A DNA stretch of 64,000 bases. Origin: Eopsaltria australis (taxonomy: Eukaryota; Chordata; Aves; Passeriformes; Petroicidae). The notes under the pieces were generated by a model. It did not search any database. It was not told the origin of the DNA and was given only the letters and a program-made list of their open reading frames with translations. The stretch's first letter is position 1. Each line of letters opens with the position of its first letter. Below, one piece after another: positions 1 to 13,342 of this stretch. Both the position numbers and the translations under genes were made by a program. The stretch is taken from NCBI GenBank assembly GCA_034509425.1, contig JAVTVJ010000040.1, forward strand, positions 9,625,001 through 9,689,000. The letters are read 5' to 3'.

Positions 1-2022
1 AAGAACAATAACACAGCTTCCTAAAGTCTAGCAACCTATTAAAGGGAAATAGAGGATTACAATTAAGATTAATGGGAGACAACTAGAATGAATTTCAATC
101 AGTTTTATTTCAAATGCATGTGGGATCATGTTCATCATTTATATGAAATTATCAAATCTAACCTCATTACTGTTATTTCTTCCCTATATTGGGATTTTAA
201 AAATAAACTTCCAATTCCTAACATAAAATAGTAGGAAAAGAAAATAAGAATGTTTAATGCTAATAAAATACTGTTTGTTGAGATTTTTTTCACAACAGGA
301 AGATGACACAGCTGCAATACACATAACTCTGTTCACTAAATATCCACCAATTTGTCTGGTTTCTTTACAGACATATTCATGTCTCGATGGTTGTCCAGCC
401 ACTTCTTGACATCATATTGTAATGTTAGATATTTCACAAAAGATTACAAAAGATGCCACCCAAATTCTGTATACAGCAGGAGATTATGTTCTTTTCCCCC
501 AAACAGTATCCCAGTTCTATAGTTCATTTCCGTCTTGAAAAAAGCCTTTTATCTGAGAGGATGTCTTGACCAGTGAACACCTTTGTCATAAGCAGTACTG
601 AGATGCACGTGTCTGAATGTCAGAAGTTCTAAGTGATTTTCCAGTTACTTCATTCTTCTGAACATTTCTGAAAGAATTCAAACATGGAAAGAAGGATATA
701 CTTTCTCTTACATCACCAGAGTAAGTGAAAACTCATTGGAAAGTAGTTGTGTCTTCAGAATAGCACTACCCAATTTAGTGCCTTTTCCACCCCCAAACAA
801 GACTTTCTGAAACCAGACACCCCCTGCTTGCTCCCCACCCCACCCCATCCCATACCCTCCCCCTTCCCCTTCTCGCTTGGGGGATGGAGTTGAGAGTCAG
901 AGGCAGAAAGAGGTGACATTTATGGGCTGAGACAAGAACAATTCACAGGAAACAGCAATGAGAGAAGTGGTGAACAGTAACAGCAACAACCATAAATAAC
1001 AAAAGGTATATGACAAAAAACAATTTACACAAAAAAATTGAAAACAAATACCGACTTTCCCCCCAAAATGTCAGTCCCTTACTTCTGTCCGTTGCAAGTG
1101 TAAGATAGTATCAACAAATATTATGCCCCCCCCCACCCCCAGCTACTACTAAAATATTAACCCTGTCCTGCCCAAAACCAGTTTGCCAGCACAGCTCTTT
1201 ACTTTTCCAGACAGCAGAAGGTTGAACCTAAAACTAGGTACAAACCTAGGAATGCAATACTCGGACAGCTGAAGGAAGTAATACTATGGCCCCTGACCAG
1301 TGTGACTAATTATATTCAAGAATATCATATTTTTGCTTCTGTATTTATACTTTGGGCTCATTTGTTTGCAATGTTCTATGTTATAATTTTTTTGCCTCCA
1401 TAGCCCATGACGAAATGTCAAATTAGACGATACTGTAAACTGGCAGAATATTTAACAGCCATGAAAAATATTTTCTTCACCCTCTTCTGGTTTCTATACA
1501 GTAATGTCTCCTTGTCTCCTTCAACATAATCTAGGCTATTTTAGGGGTTCTTTACCTCTGGACATGCTTTCAAATCTCATTATGCAAATCCAGTACATGA
1601 CACATCAGCAAAAAATATATTCAAGTTATTAAATGCAAAACCTGAATTCTTTTCAAGAAGGAGATAGATACCCAGTAATAGAAATTAGAATTGTTAACTG
1701 ATAATCAATTTTCCAGCTGTCAGTTTAACAAACAACGAAAATTTTTTAATCAATTCAGTTGGCTACCTGATGTTTCCTTCAACAAGAGGCATTCGTCCCA
1801 TGACAGGTTCTTGGGAGAAGGCATGACAAACCCCATATACATGGGCAGAATGCCTGTAACAGGAGACATTCTGCTAGCAACAGCCCCTGGAAGATCCCAG
1901 CTCTGATGCCCTGCAAAAGGGTCGAGCAGGAAGCAGAAGGTATCCAGTGCTGAGTGAGAAGAGGAAATGGGGGAACTATAGTCAGAGTGAGCAGAAAAAA
2001 ACAGATGGTGCCAGTAGGCTGC
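1..2022. other. Gene-poor AT-rich DNA
   Basis: No gene or datable repeat was recognised. It contains a pyrimidine-rich tract (about 780-880, with repeated CCCACCCCACC) and a C-run at about 1124-1140. Short open frames lack any family signature. Confidence 0.6.
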
Positions 2023-2132
2023 AGGATTGTTGATTTTGGTTTGTAATTACAACTGGCAGTCATTTTGTACCACTGCTGCTTTTTAAAATTATTCCACTTT
2101 GATTGCAATTACCAGCCAAAATCAACAATCCT
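2023..2132. repeat. Inverted repeat, 30-bp arms, 50-base loop
   Basis: Left arm 2023-2052 and right arm 2103-2132 match as reverse complements at 27 of 30 positions. The outer 17 (AGGATTGTTGATTTTGG) are perfect. The mismatches are at arm positions 18, 20 and 27. No coding potential, terminal duplication or known element was recognised. Confidence 0.9.
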
Positions 2133-3069
2133 AGTAATAGAGCTCAGAGTCTTCTGATGAAACAGTTAAACTCCCAAGTGTTTGCAACCAGACCTAACAA
2201 ACCTGCAATTTTACTGGAAAACTTACCAACAAGAAAACTTTTTGGATCATAAGTTGTATACCAATGTATTCATAGCCTAGAACCATGAAAGTAAGAAGGT
2301 TACAGTGAGGACAGTTGAAACTTTCCTTTGGAAGCTGAATTACAGTTAGCAAAGGCAACACTTACCAAAGTGCAAGCAATTTCATGCACTGTTTTGTTGT
2401 AGAGCATAGTTTAAGGCAAATGAGTGTCCCAAAATGAACCAAAGCCTGAGGTTTACCAAAGCAATGAAAATTTTTTTAAATATCATGTTGACTTCTAACT
2501 CATTGGAAACTGTGTCATGTATACAATAAAACTCATCAAATTTCTTAAACATTTGCAAGCAGGTCAGGGGTAGTTTGAAGTCTACCTACTAGGCTCAGCC
2601 AGCACCACGGGCTCACACAGGATGCAATAAGTCCATTTTGATCTTGTGAGATGTGATCATGAGCACATAAGTGGAAATCAAGTCAAAATAATCTCTTTTT
2701 ACTGCTAAATAACATCTTCCACTTCACAGTCGCTCTTGAGAAGGAATCTCATCTTGAGAGGAAAACAAAAACAGACTCAGCAAAAATGTTACAGAAAATC
2801 ACACTGAAATTACCTCAAGAGTACATCTAATAATTCTCACTGAACTATACCCAAGCCATGCCTGACAGACAAGTTCCTCAGGTGAAGATTCCACAGTCTT
2901 TCATAGATTGTGCTGAAGCTTTTCTGTCTTTATTCTCATTATATTATTCCTAACTTTCAGCAGGAATCCTCATTGTACCAGTTAAAGCCTGTTATTTCTC
3001 ATTCTATCAATAGAATGTGAAAGGAACACTTCCCCACCCTTCTTTAAGTTGTGCAAAGACTGTTATATT
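2133..3069. other. Gene-poor DNA, no feature recognised
   Basis: Unremarkable AT-rich sequence between the inverted repeat and an old CR1 fragment. The last 100 bases may be part of that fragment. Confidence 0.55.
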
Positions 3070-3310
3070 TGCTACTAATGTTTTTCTTTCTTTATTTAAC
3101 CGTCCCAATTTCTTAAGCCTTTCTTCATAAGTCACATTTTCTGCTCCTACAATTGCTGCAATTTTCACCAATCTCTCCACCTGAGCCAGGTATTTTACAG
3201 AAATTAGTATTCAAAACTGGGCATAATATTCCAAATGAACCTTTACCAAAACTTAATAGACCAGGAGATGATTTCACATACCCTACAGGTAATACTCTTG
3301 TGTAACTATC
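3070..3310 (-). mobile_element. Ancient CR1/L3-like fragment
   Basis: Antisense blocks: TTCTTAAGCCTTTCTTCATA, ATTTTCACCAATCTCTCCAC, then CAAAACTGGGCATAATATTC followed by CAAATGAACCTTTACC. The order matches the 'failed-cap, Lys-cutoff, acceptor' segments of old CR1 3' sequences. High divergence points to an old insertion. Confidence 0.65.
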
Positions 3311-6300
3311 ATATTAACTCACAACAAAATTACTTTTTTCTTATCCTGTTCAGTAGGTGATTCACTGTGACAGGAGATTCAGCCTAACCTCTTATTCTCC
3401 AGTAAGGAGGATACTCAATTATCCAGCCTCTTATTCTCTCTCTCTGTGGATGTAAGAAGATTATTCCTCTCCAAGCATAATATCTTGAAATTCTTCTTGT
3501 TGTACTGCTGCCTTAGACTGCATCTTTAATGTGTCAAACTCTTGTGCAAGACTAATCCTGTCCTACAAGATGTTCCTTAAATGTTAGTATCTTATGAAAG
3601 TTCACAAAAAATACTGAAAAGTGATAGTGAGCTTTTAAAAGCTTTTAAAATTCAGTTTTCCAAAGAGAGTGCAACTAGTCTTATTATAATTAAATCTATA
3701 GAGTGCTTTCTTAGCTAGTTTAAAAATGTCATGACAGATAAAATCAGAATTTGTCTGGAGAAAGCAGCATGTCATAGCCTGTTTCTTTCCTATCTATAAG
3801 GGTAGTTATTATTTAGGTCCAGAAAGAAATTAGACAACAGACATAACCTGGTTTTGGCAAATCTATAATGGCTGTTAATTCATCTCCTCATCATCCTCCC
3901 AATCTTTAAAGATATTTTGAATATTTGTTCCAGTATTACTCCAGAGCCTTGCAGACAGAAGTATTAATTCAAACAGCTGATGTAAGGTACCTCATGGTGC
4001 TTTTGAGAGCAGTTCTGGTCAGCTGGAGTGAGTAGGTGCACAGCAGTCAGACTTGCAGCAGCCACTGGCATTTAGAGGGTGTAGTGAAGCTCGTGGTTGC
4101 AAATATTCACAAGTGGAATGAGAGCTGGCATCATGTCACATGCCAAAAAGAGCCACCATCAAAGACATCAGAAGGGCAGACAGCACTCTGATGTATCACA
4201 GCATCATCTCCCTTCTGCTCCTCATGTGCACACTGGAGGTCAAATGTTAGACTGAAAAGTGGGGTAATGATGCATTCAGTGGGATTACTGCACCCTGCAC
4301 CTTGTGAGACATCCCACCCTGCCCTACCTACCTGCAGCTGCCCTTGCTGCACCTGCTGATGACTGGCAGCCTGCTTCTGCCCAAAGCCCCAGGCAGACCC
4401 AAATGTGGACCAAATGGTTCCATTTCTCGCTGTTTTCTTCTCAGTTCCTTGGTCTGTAAATAATGAAATCTCTCCCTCCATCATGCCTCCCCCTTTCTCT
4501 GAGCAATGCAATTGGAGATGTGTCAGGGCAGCTAGTCCTTTCTTTGCTCTGATTGAATAATAATGAAAGGATGGCAAACAAAGACTAGCAACTTTTGAGA
4601 TTAATCCCCCTTCTGTTCTCAGCTGTCAGACTTACTTATTTTTTCCTTTTTTCAGCTAAATCAGGTCATTATACTACAAATCTTTACTCTGAATGAAAGA
4701 TTAAACTCAGGTATTTTATTTTCATCAGGGCATAATATTCAGCACAGACTAATTGGCTAGAGTTTCATCTGGGTATTTGTATGGGGCCTCCTATCAAATT
4801 CCACTAAAACCTTACTGACTCCATTTTTTTTAATTCCTTAGGATCTTACTGTAGTAGATTCCTGGCAAATGGAATCTTTCACTCAATTATACCTATCTCT
4901 ACATCTGAGATGTCATGTTTTCATGAAGCCTCTTTAAACAATCCAGGGAATTAAAAGGTCTTCAGGGTTACCTTCTAATAAAAACAGTAATAGAAAAGAA
5001 AAAATCTATAACCTGAGTGTTTGTCCTTGACATAGTACTTTTTTCTACAATGAGAAGGAAAAAAAGAGGAAGGAAAACAAATGAAGCCATAAATAAGAAA
5101 AGGCTTTCAGACTACATTTAACTGCTTTGAAGCCAACAATAAACTCACCACAGTTAAACCAGAAGGCCAACAAGGCATAAGGTCATCAAAACCAAGGCTC
5201 ATTGAGCCAGTGTATTTGGATAGATGCCATTTCCACTTTGTCAGTACAAAGAGTGCTATATTGAACAGAGAGAACAGAGCTCATGCTGACATAAAATTAA
5301 AACCAAAAAACATCAGGTCTATTGTGGTGATCTCACAAGAAGCAGGCAGGTTTATTATACATTAGTAAACTCTCTTGTGTGACTATTGGATCTAGCTTGA
5401 TGTTTCTTACTTTACTGATTACTTTATTGATAGTGCCTTTTTTTAAAGACATTATCACAGAGGGAACTTATTTTCTCAACTGAGAAAAGCTGGCTTTATG
5501 CCACTTCTGCTCTACCCAAAATCGACCCAACAGTAGCTTTGGGATTTAATTTAAACAGAGAGAGACAAAGCATGACAAAAGCATAGGGCATAACAACCCA
5601 ACTTGGGCCTCTGCTAACACACAAATCTTTGCTGCTGCAACAAATCAGAATATTTCCAGACTTAGTCGTTCTGTTCATGTTTTGGTTTGTTTTCTCTTAA
5701 AAAATATTACCAATTTAGAAGTGAAATGCTACTATAAAATTCTCCATCAAAGCTAATAAAAGGCAATGGGACTGACTGATATTTGGAGTCTTGAAAAGTT
5801 ATGCCTTATATTAAAAATAAAAGTTTTTTTGGTTTTTTTTTTTGAGGTTATTTCTCCCAGAGGTATCAGATTTTCATGATATAAAGGTCATGGGAGGAGT
5901 TCATATCAGAATAGGTCCTGCAAGGGCTACTTTGTCGATTCCTTTGCTCTTATGAATGGATAGAATTTCAGACACATTTTTAGTAAATGCAGTGCAAAAG
6001 TAAGTTTAGTCCTTGTGCCTTATGGTACAGGCAGTCCATTGACTTTGGGCAGGAGAATCCTAATGAGAATTGCCAGAAATACTGCTTGAATCAGCAGTGG
6101 CACTAACAAGTTTGAAAGGTACAAGGCAAGCAGTGTCCTCTGAATGTGAAAATTTATAACTCACCTCTTCTTTAGGTTACTCATGTCTTGTCTGATTAAT
6201 ATCCTTCTGGGGTTTTTTTCAGTTTTCTCCTTTGGTTGAGATTAGTTTCTCTTGCACATACCACTGCTGGGAAACAAAATATTCTATCATGAGAAACATA

Positions 6301-6554
6301 CAAATAGGAAACAGAACAAGTATAATGTCCCAGTGACAGCAATGGCAAAGCATTGCTCAAAGGATGATGCTGGGAAGGAGCTGGAGATTCAACCATGGCA
6401 CCTCAAGGTCACTGCTCAGGTAGGACTGGGGAAAGCCTTCCATGTAGACTACCAACAAGCGTGATCCTAAAAAACCCAAACGAGCATTTACATCCAAAGT
6501 AGTGAGGCCCTTGATCACCAGTGAGTGAGTGAATCACAGAGAGGAATAAGTGAG
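3311..6554. other. Gene-poor DNA
   Basis: Nothing recognised apart from a small direct repeat of AGCTTTTAAA (about 3629-3650) and a T-rich run (about 5822-5843). The minus open frame of 148 codons (4131-4577) shows no domain, bias or splice context that would support a gene. Confidence 0.55.
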
Positions 6555-6667
6555 GAAACCAGGATGGGGTCCTGAGCAACCTGGTGTCCCTGCCCATGGC
6601 AGGGGGGGTTGGAACAAAATGCTCTTTAAGGTTCCTTTCAACCCAAATTAGTCTATGATTCTATATT
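6555..6667 (+). mobile_element. CR1 LINE 3' end, 5'-truncated
   Basis: A short CR1 3' UTR fragment with GGGGTCCTGAGCAACCTGG, GCCCATGGCAGGGGGG, TTTCAACCCAAAT and the terminal CTATGATTCTAT repeat. It is somewhat diverged and non-coding. Confidence 0.88.
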
Positions 6668-8436
6668 ACTCTGAGGTGGCTAAAAGCCACCCAAGACATC
6701 CTGAACCCGAATCAGCGCTCTTTGGTTAGAGCAAGAGCAGGTTGCCCTGTTTTCATCCTGTAGGCATGTATAGGGACAGTCCTGACATATTTCAATGAAA
6801 CTGCAGTTTCAAATGTACCCTAGAGAGCATTAGATTGCAGTGATATTAACAAACAACCTACCAAGCTCTGAAATCCTTTAGTAACTTGTGGGATTTATGG
6901 TCCTAACAAACTTGCTTGCCTTTGAACGTCTCAGGCAGGCAGGCAGGCAAACACGACACCACTATCAAAAATGCCAAATCAAATTTAAGCACTACTGAAA
7001 ACTTCATAAAAGTCAGTGAGGAAATCCTTCTTCTGTTTATTATTAATGGTTGCAAGATAACCTTTATTTACTGTGCCTTGGGGACTTATGCAATAGGATG
7101 TAGTGACACTGATGAGAAGGATTATTTATTGTTTATACAGTTGCTTAAAGATGAAGGCACTGCATAAATACTCTGGAAGGCATAATTCCATGAAAAAACT
7201 CTTCATAATGCATCAAAATACTTCCTGCATCAAAGTTATTCTGGACTCACTCTTTGCATCACAAGCCACATTTGCAATGCTCAGAAGGCCTGACTATATC
7301 CTTTATCACACAGCATCTGATATGCAGTCAGTGTAAGAAAATCATAGTTTCTATCTGGTATTCATGTAGTGCCAATAATCTGCAAGGCATATTGACATCT
7401 TTTGAAAAACCAAGGAAACTGTGAGCTAGTTTGGCAGAATTTAAAAAAGAAAGTTTCAAAAAGTACATTAATGGACCATAGAACTTGCATTCAGAAGAGA
7501 TAAAATGGTACGATAAGGACTACATGAGCAGCAAAAACTTCCCCATTTTGTGTAAGCACGTTAAAATAACCATGTTATGCCTAGGTTGCACATGAGCTCA
7601 GAAATATCTCAAGTGATAAAAGATACACTTGTGTCCATAATTTCCAAAACAAATGTAAAAAGAAACTTTATGCACCCAAGAGGCAGGCCAGAGAACACAG
7701 AACACAGTGCAAAACCTCTGGTTATCGCCTTCAACTCTTACTCTTTCACTGTTGTCACTAGTACCCCAGGCAAATACATTGATCCCAGAATAGTTTCCAC
7801 CACTTATGTTCTCACTTTACACCAAGATCACCAGAACAGTGTTTTAGTGATCAATTAGGCGTGTGATCCATTCATATGACCCATAACAGAACAATCCACA
7901 CCAGAAACCACCCACACTGGAAGGACCTGCTGTTTGCCCCATGAGCCCTTTTGTTTTGTCTTCTGTACAGTAAGCTTCTATGAAAATTTAGCTTATTCAA
8001 TTCTCTTATATCTACTGAATATGAATTTTATATATTTGAAGCCTGTTATACCAAACATAGCTGAAATCATTCTCCATCATGCTTCTTTTTTCTCTAAGCT
8101 CCAGGTCCCAGGATCCAACTTTTCCCAAAGGTAATGTGCAGTCTAAGTTAGTTTTCAAAGAATCAGTAACCTCTAATCAATAGACCATCTCTAGGAGTTG
8201 ATTTTAAACACCTAAAATAAATCTCAGGAGGCACACATTCCTCTGTGTCCACTGCAGAGTTGGCTGCTCAGACCAGGCACCTGATTTCTGATGTCCAGCA
8301 CCAGGGAAACTGAGTGCCACCATTTTTGGGGTCAGCTGAACTAAGCTACAACAGTACTTAGCCCATAACCTATTACTGTTTCAGAAAATAAAAGTTTGGG
8401 AAGCTGAAATGCTATCTTTCTGAAGCCAGTAAATTA
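6668..8436. other. Gene-poor DNA between two CR1 copies
   Basis: Contains a short (GGCA)4 tract near 6933. The plus open frames at 6916-7167, 7103-7336 and 7577-7858 overlap in different frames and resemble nothing known. Confidence 0.55.
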
Positions 8437-8658
8437 GTCATAGAATCATAGAATGTATAGGAGTTGCAATGGACCTTAAAAATTATCTAGTCCCAACCCC
8501 ACTGCCATGTGCAGGCACATCTCCCACTTGACCAGGTTGCTCAAGACATTATCCAACCTGGCTTTGAACACCACCAGGATCAGGGCATCTACAACCTCCC
8601 TGCATTCAGAGAGGTTTAGACCTGTTCCAGTGTCTAACCACACCTCACAGTGAAAAAT
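8437..8658 (-). mobile_element. CR1 LINE 3' end, 5'-truncated
   Basis: The plus strand begins with the reverse complement of the CR1 terminal repeats (CATAGAATCATAGAATG). It continues through CTAGTCCCAACCCC, the TTGCTCAAGACATTATCCAA segment and CTGTTCCAGTGTCTAACCAC. It stops in an AT-rich TATATA tract. Confidence 0.9.
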
Positions 8659-9224
8659 TTATATATATATACATTTTTAGTGGAGGATTGGGAGAAAAAA
8701 ATGTCTTTATCTTGTGGGAGTCATGGGAACAGAACAAAGAGCCTTTTTGGCTTTTCCTGCAGAAAGCAATCCTCAGTGATATAACTCCTCAGAAATTTTT
8801 TGCATGCTGAAGAAGATTTTCTGTTAAACTTTTCTGGGCAAATCCATCTGGGGTGTATTAAGACAAATTTAGTTATACTGATCTATTACTTCTGTCTGAG
8901 CACTTAGTTTTCTTCAATTTAAAAACAACATAAGGGAGTAGGAAAATCTTTAAGCAATGAGACATGACATACTATACCACGCTGTACTGTTGATTAATGT
9001 GTATCCCAGGTGGATGGGGAGTAAGATAAGTGCCTACACCATATGTGGTGAGTGCATTAATCAATATTAACGTGTATTAACAGGTACAGAGAGAAGGTAC
9101 TGAAGAAGAGCTGGTTTTGGAGCGCAATCCTGCTGTGATGGCAATGGGGGACTGAATCTTGTTGACACGAGGAGTCAGCCTGACCCCTGAGGCTGTGACC
9201 TTGGAAAAGCACATGTATTTGATG

Positions 9225-9525
9225 GACTCCACACCATAGGATGTTGCAGAAGCTAAAAGCTTACATGGATCCAAGGAGAGGCAGGGCAAGTTCATAGATC
9301 AAAAATATTTTCAGGCTGTAAATTCAAAGAAATGTCTCCAGGTCAGGAAGTCTCTGAGCTGCAAATGATTGGAAGCAGAGAGAATGCCTAAGGAAGTATC
9401 ACGGATTGTGCACCCCATTTTTATCCTCTTTCCTAGACACCTCCTTTTGATGGCCATCAGGGACAGGACAGAGAGCTAGAGAGCCATGTGGTACAACATT
9501 CAGTGCTTTTATAGTCTGGTGGTTT
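9225..9525 (+). mobile_element. Possible ancient CR1-like 3' region
   Basis: Blocks such as TTACATGGATCCAAGGAGAG, CAGGAAGTCTCTGAGCTGCA, CCATTTTTATCCTCTTTCCT followed by AGACACC, and GGACAGGACAGAGAGCTAGA resemble the 3' UTR of old amniote CR1 families in sense order. The 3' terminal repeat is not recognisable. Confidence 0.5.
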
Positions 9526-11964
9526 ATGTCCTAAATTTACAGTGTATGAATCCCCATCAAGTCTGTGCAAGTTGTTGAGCATTCAGAGTGGAGTAGTGTA
9601 TGCAGCTGCATGCATACCTCCAGTGATCCACAGCATCAAGACTCAGGTAACTGCCTCACTGCAATCACTGACAGGAATTCAGTATGATCTTCTGCCACAG
9701 AGATCTGATATCACCAAATGTGATGCCAGTGATGCAGCAGCTCCCTTGTCAAAGCTCTGGTGCGGCATGGAGCCTTGAGAGCTACTGCCTGCCTGAAGGT
9801 AGAAAAACAGCCAAGAGACACAAGTCAATGCAGTACAGGCACTTCAGGAACCCCACAGTACCACTGCTCCAGACACAGGATAGGACTGAGATTTTCAGGA
9901 ATGAGGCAGCAGCTCTTGCTCTCCGCTGAGTTCAGAAACATCCCCATTTTCCACCCTGCCAGAGAGAGACCTTATAACACAACTGCCATGTTAGGGAAAC
10001 CAAAGAAACAACAATAACATATTGCTTATTGGAGCATATTAACATGCCCTACAGCAGTCTCATTATGACTGTTAAACTTTTACCCAAGATACTGAAATAA
10101 ATGTCTTTTTTATTTAGAGCCTCCTCTCTAGACTCTGTTACTTCCAGCCCTTCCTACCAGCACAGTAAACAGAGTGGTTCAACAACCCAACAGCCAAACA
10201 ATGTTGTCAACTGCCTACTTTCAAATTAAATTAAGCTTCTCTAATGTTTCTAATTTAATGTATTAATGCACACGACAAAAGCAAATATTTTGAGTTGGCT
10301 TTTGACTGATTTATGTAATCCTGTGTTTCAAAATCTTTTTTAAGATGCAGAGGTGGCTTTTAAATAATAATTTCAACTAATAAGTTCACCAACGTATTTG
10401 AATGCTGATCGTTTTCCAGCACTATAATTTTGAATTTAAAGAACCTTCTATTTTAAAGGTGAAGAACTCTAAAAACAGCATATGTCAGTAAAACCTCTCA
10501 GCTATGTTTCATCCTTTGTCTCCATTCTAGGCAAGATGAGGGAGCATCAGTAGCTTACATCCAGCTATTAGGATCTGGCTCTGTGTTGATCAATAAAGAC
10601 CTCACGACTTTACTCTACACTTCAGTTCCAAGCCTTAACTACTCAGTAGACAGCCTGTAATTTCAGCAAGGGAAGAGAGCGCCTGCAGGTGTTGAATTAA
10701 TGCACCATGAAAGCAGAACTCTGCTGTGTTGCAATGGAGTTAAAATCAGGCTTTTCTGCTATTGCTGGCAGTATTCAGCACCCAGTATATTTCTGACTTT
10801 GGATACATAGGCTACCCAGTAATTTTGTCACATCTTGAAAATAGAGCAGAGAGAAAAATCCACTTAGAGTCTTACAGCCATAGGTCATATTTACCATTTG
10901 CTAACAGACTATTGTGTTGTGAAAGGAGCCTGCTTCTCCAGTCCCACCACAGAAAGCTTCTTTTGCCTCACTAAAACTCTCAGAAAGCAACTCAACAGCA
11001 AAAAAGTCACTGATTTCTTAGGAAAAAAAGTAAATTGTGATGTTAACCAAAAATATATCCTCAGTAAAAGCCAAAAAATTGTTTTGAAAGTGTTTTAATT
11101 ATAGTTTTATTTAATTTTAAAATCAGAGCTGAAACATTGTACTGAGTATTTTCAATGCCACTGATCCCACTGACTTTGGATGAGAAAATTGACATAGGCA
11201 GTGAAGAAAAGCCATCATCAATGCAGCTGTTTTTTAAGCAGACACCTGCTCAGCTATGCCTCTGTGGGTCACATCTAGTTGCCATTCCATATGCGTGACA
11301 TTTCTGAGGCCAGATTGTGGCTTCATCTCCCAGTACCTCAGTAAAGCTGAGAAAATGTAGATGTCTCACTAAGGCCATGTTGACACCTGTCTCTGCTCCT
11401 AACCTGTACCACTGAGTCACCCCGTGGGGAGAAAGAGGAAAACCTTCAGTACTGATGTGGAGATGAAGACGTCTGCTCAGTATTTTGAGGACAGCTGCTC
11501 TGTTCCCCAGAGCAAGTTTGCAAGTCCTGAATGGAGCCAGTCATCAAGGTGAGGTGATGTAGGCAGCTGCCTCAGGCAGCAGGCTGCCAGGTGGAAATCA
11601 GCCTTTGCTGTGACTACAGCTGGAAACATGAAGGGCAGCAGCCACTTCTGGGTGGGAGAATGAGAAGCCTTATACAAGAAACTACCATCCCCCTCTTCCT
11701 CTCAGCAATGATAAATCAGGCTCCCCAAGGCTCTCCCTCTGTTTTCCCCACCTTAGTTTTACCTCTCTCCTTGCTAAGAAATCTCAGATGCAAAGAAACA
11801 GACTCTCCCCAGGTAACTGCTAAAGATTTTGGTGCCCCCGTGAGTGATACAGCTTATGCTACCTGTGACCTTCTGCAAAGCCAGGCCAGGCCAAATGTTC
11901 TAGTTAACAAATCTAGTCACTGTGTCAGCCCCCTAATATGTGCTGAAGTTCACAGCTTTCTACA
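9526..11964. other. Gene-poor DNA
   Basis: No gene was recognised. Around 10215-10265 is a cluster of TTAAT/TTTAAT motifs in AT-rich sequence. The three overlapping plus frames at 9542-10017 are unrelated to one another and unlike known proteins. Confidence 0.5.
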
Positions 11965-12345
11965 GTCAGAACAGTGCAGGTTGGAAGGGGTCTTCCCGAT
12001 GTTACCTTGTCCAAGACCCCTCTTTAAGCAGGGCCACCACAAGCACTGGATCAGTTTTGCCCATCTAGGGCAAATATCCAACAGTAGAGATCAAACTCCT
12101 TCTAAGCAACCTGGTCCAGTGTGGCACTTACAGCTAAAGCTTTTCCTAATGACAAACCTGAACGCAGTCTCTCACTGCTGCCCTGGCTGTATGACCTGCC
12201 ACCACTGCCAAGCACTGCAGTTCTATCATCTTTGTGACTGGCCTCCAACCAGTATGCCTTGTTCTAGGTACCACCTCATCACCATGGACTGGGGAAGAGT
12301 TCTTTTCCTTAGTCTATCCACCAGACTCCTCCCAACACACTCTGC
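11965..12345 (-). mobile_element. CR1 LINE fragment, diverged
   Basis: Starts GTGCAGGTTGGAAGGGGTCT, then CTTGTCCAAGACCCC and TAAGCAGGGCCACCACAAGC. Later come TCTAAGCAACCTGGTCCAGT and AAAGCTTTTCCTAATGACAA, in CR1 antisense order; the part after about 12180 is less certain. It overlaps the longest open frame outside the CpG island (252 codons, plus, 11591-12349), which is therefore not a gene. Confidence 0.72.
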
Positions 12346-13189
12346 ATGATGTGCCTCCCTTTCAATGAGGCTGCATTGTAACGTCCTATTCATTTTGGTA
12401 CCCACCCAGTCCTTTTCAGCAGAATTACTGCTTGGACAGTTGGCTCTCAGTATTATTGGTGAGCTTATTTTAAGCAGAGGAGCAGATCAGGAATAAAAAT
12501 ATGCAAAACACATCCATAGGTGCTCAAAAATAACATGTTCAGTTCCCATTATCCACTTGCTCTCCCTTCTGTACTCACACTGCCCACACTAGGCTCTGTC
12601 CCATGTTATTATTAAATTCAGCTGTTGGAACTGCCAGTACCAAAGCACTCACAGATGCTTTTAAAAACAGGTTTAAAATCATGATGTTCCTAAATGTAAA
12701 TGGGACAACTACTATTAGTTTGGTCATTATTTATACATGTTCATATAGCCAGAGTGTATTGAGATAAGAACATATATGGAGGGCATGTGAGAGAGTCCTC
12801 AGTATATTTCCCTGCTGTGTCCACACAAACAAGCAGTGCAGCCCAATAAAAGGGGATTTTTTGAGTTAAACAGTGCTGAAGACTCACTTTACACTTTATT
12901 TCAGGACATTTTATTTCTGACTAGCTCCAGTCTATTCCTATGGATTTGATCAGTCATGAACAAAGTGAATGAGGTACAAACTAAGAGTACACCTTTCATT
13001 TTACTATCGTGTACTCCAAGATGTTTCTACAATGTGAACTGAATATTGTCAATTGTAAAGATTATGATTTTGCTCTAGAGGTACTTTCATGATTTGAACT
13101 AAAATGCTAATGCAGAGATATCTGAGTTTCTTCTTTGTGCACTTCCTGACCCTACTCTTGTCTCTCAATAGCAAGAAAAATACAATAAT
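12346..13189. other. Gene-poor DNA between CR1 fragments
   Basis: No feature recognised. The first 130 bases could be a decayed extension of the neighbouring CR1 copy. Confidence 0.5.
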
Positions 13190-13342
13190 TTAGATTGGAA
13201 AATACCCTTAAGATCATTGTGTCCAACCTTTAACCCATCACTACCAAGTCCACCACTAAGCCATGTCCCTAACTGCCATGTCTACACAGCTTTTAAATAC
13301 TTTCAGGGGTGGTGACTCCACCACAGGGCAGCCTGTGGTGGG
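13190..13342 (-). mobile_element. CR1 LINE fragment, diverged
   Basis: Recognisable antisense blocks are TTGTGTCCAACCTTTAACCC, CCAAGTCCACCACTAAGCCA, TTTTAAATACTTTCAGGGGT and GGTGACTCCACCACAGGGCA. It matches CR1 3' UTR order but lacks the terminal repeats. Confidence 0.82.

Noticed and set aside
4131..4577. Open frame of 148 codons on the minus strand
   Set aside because: No family resemblance, no conserved motif and no splice or promoter context was seen.
11591..12349. Open frame of 252 codons, plus strand
   Set aside because: Its second half is an antisense CR1 copy and the first half has no known domain. It has no promoter or splice context, and length alone is not evidence in this setting.
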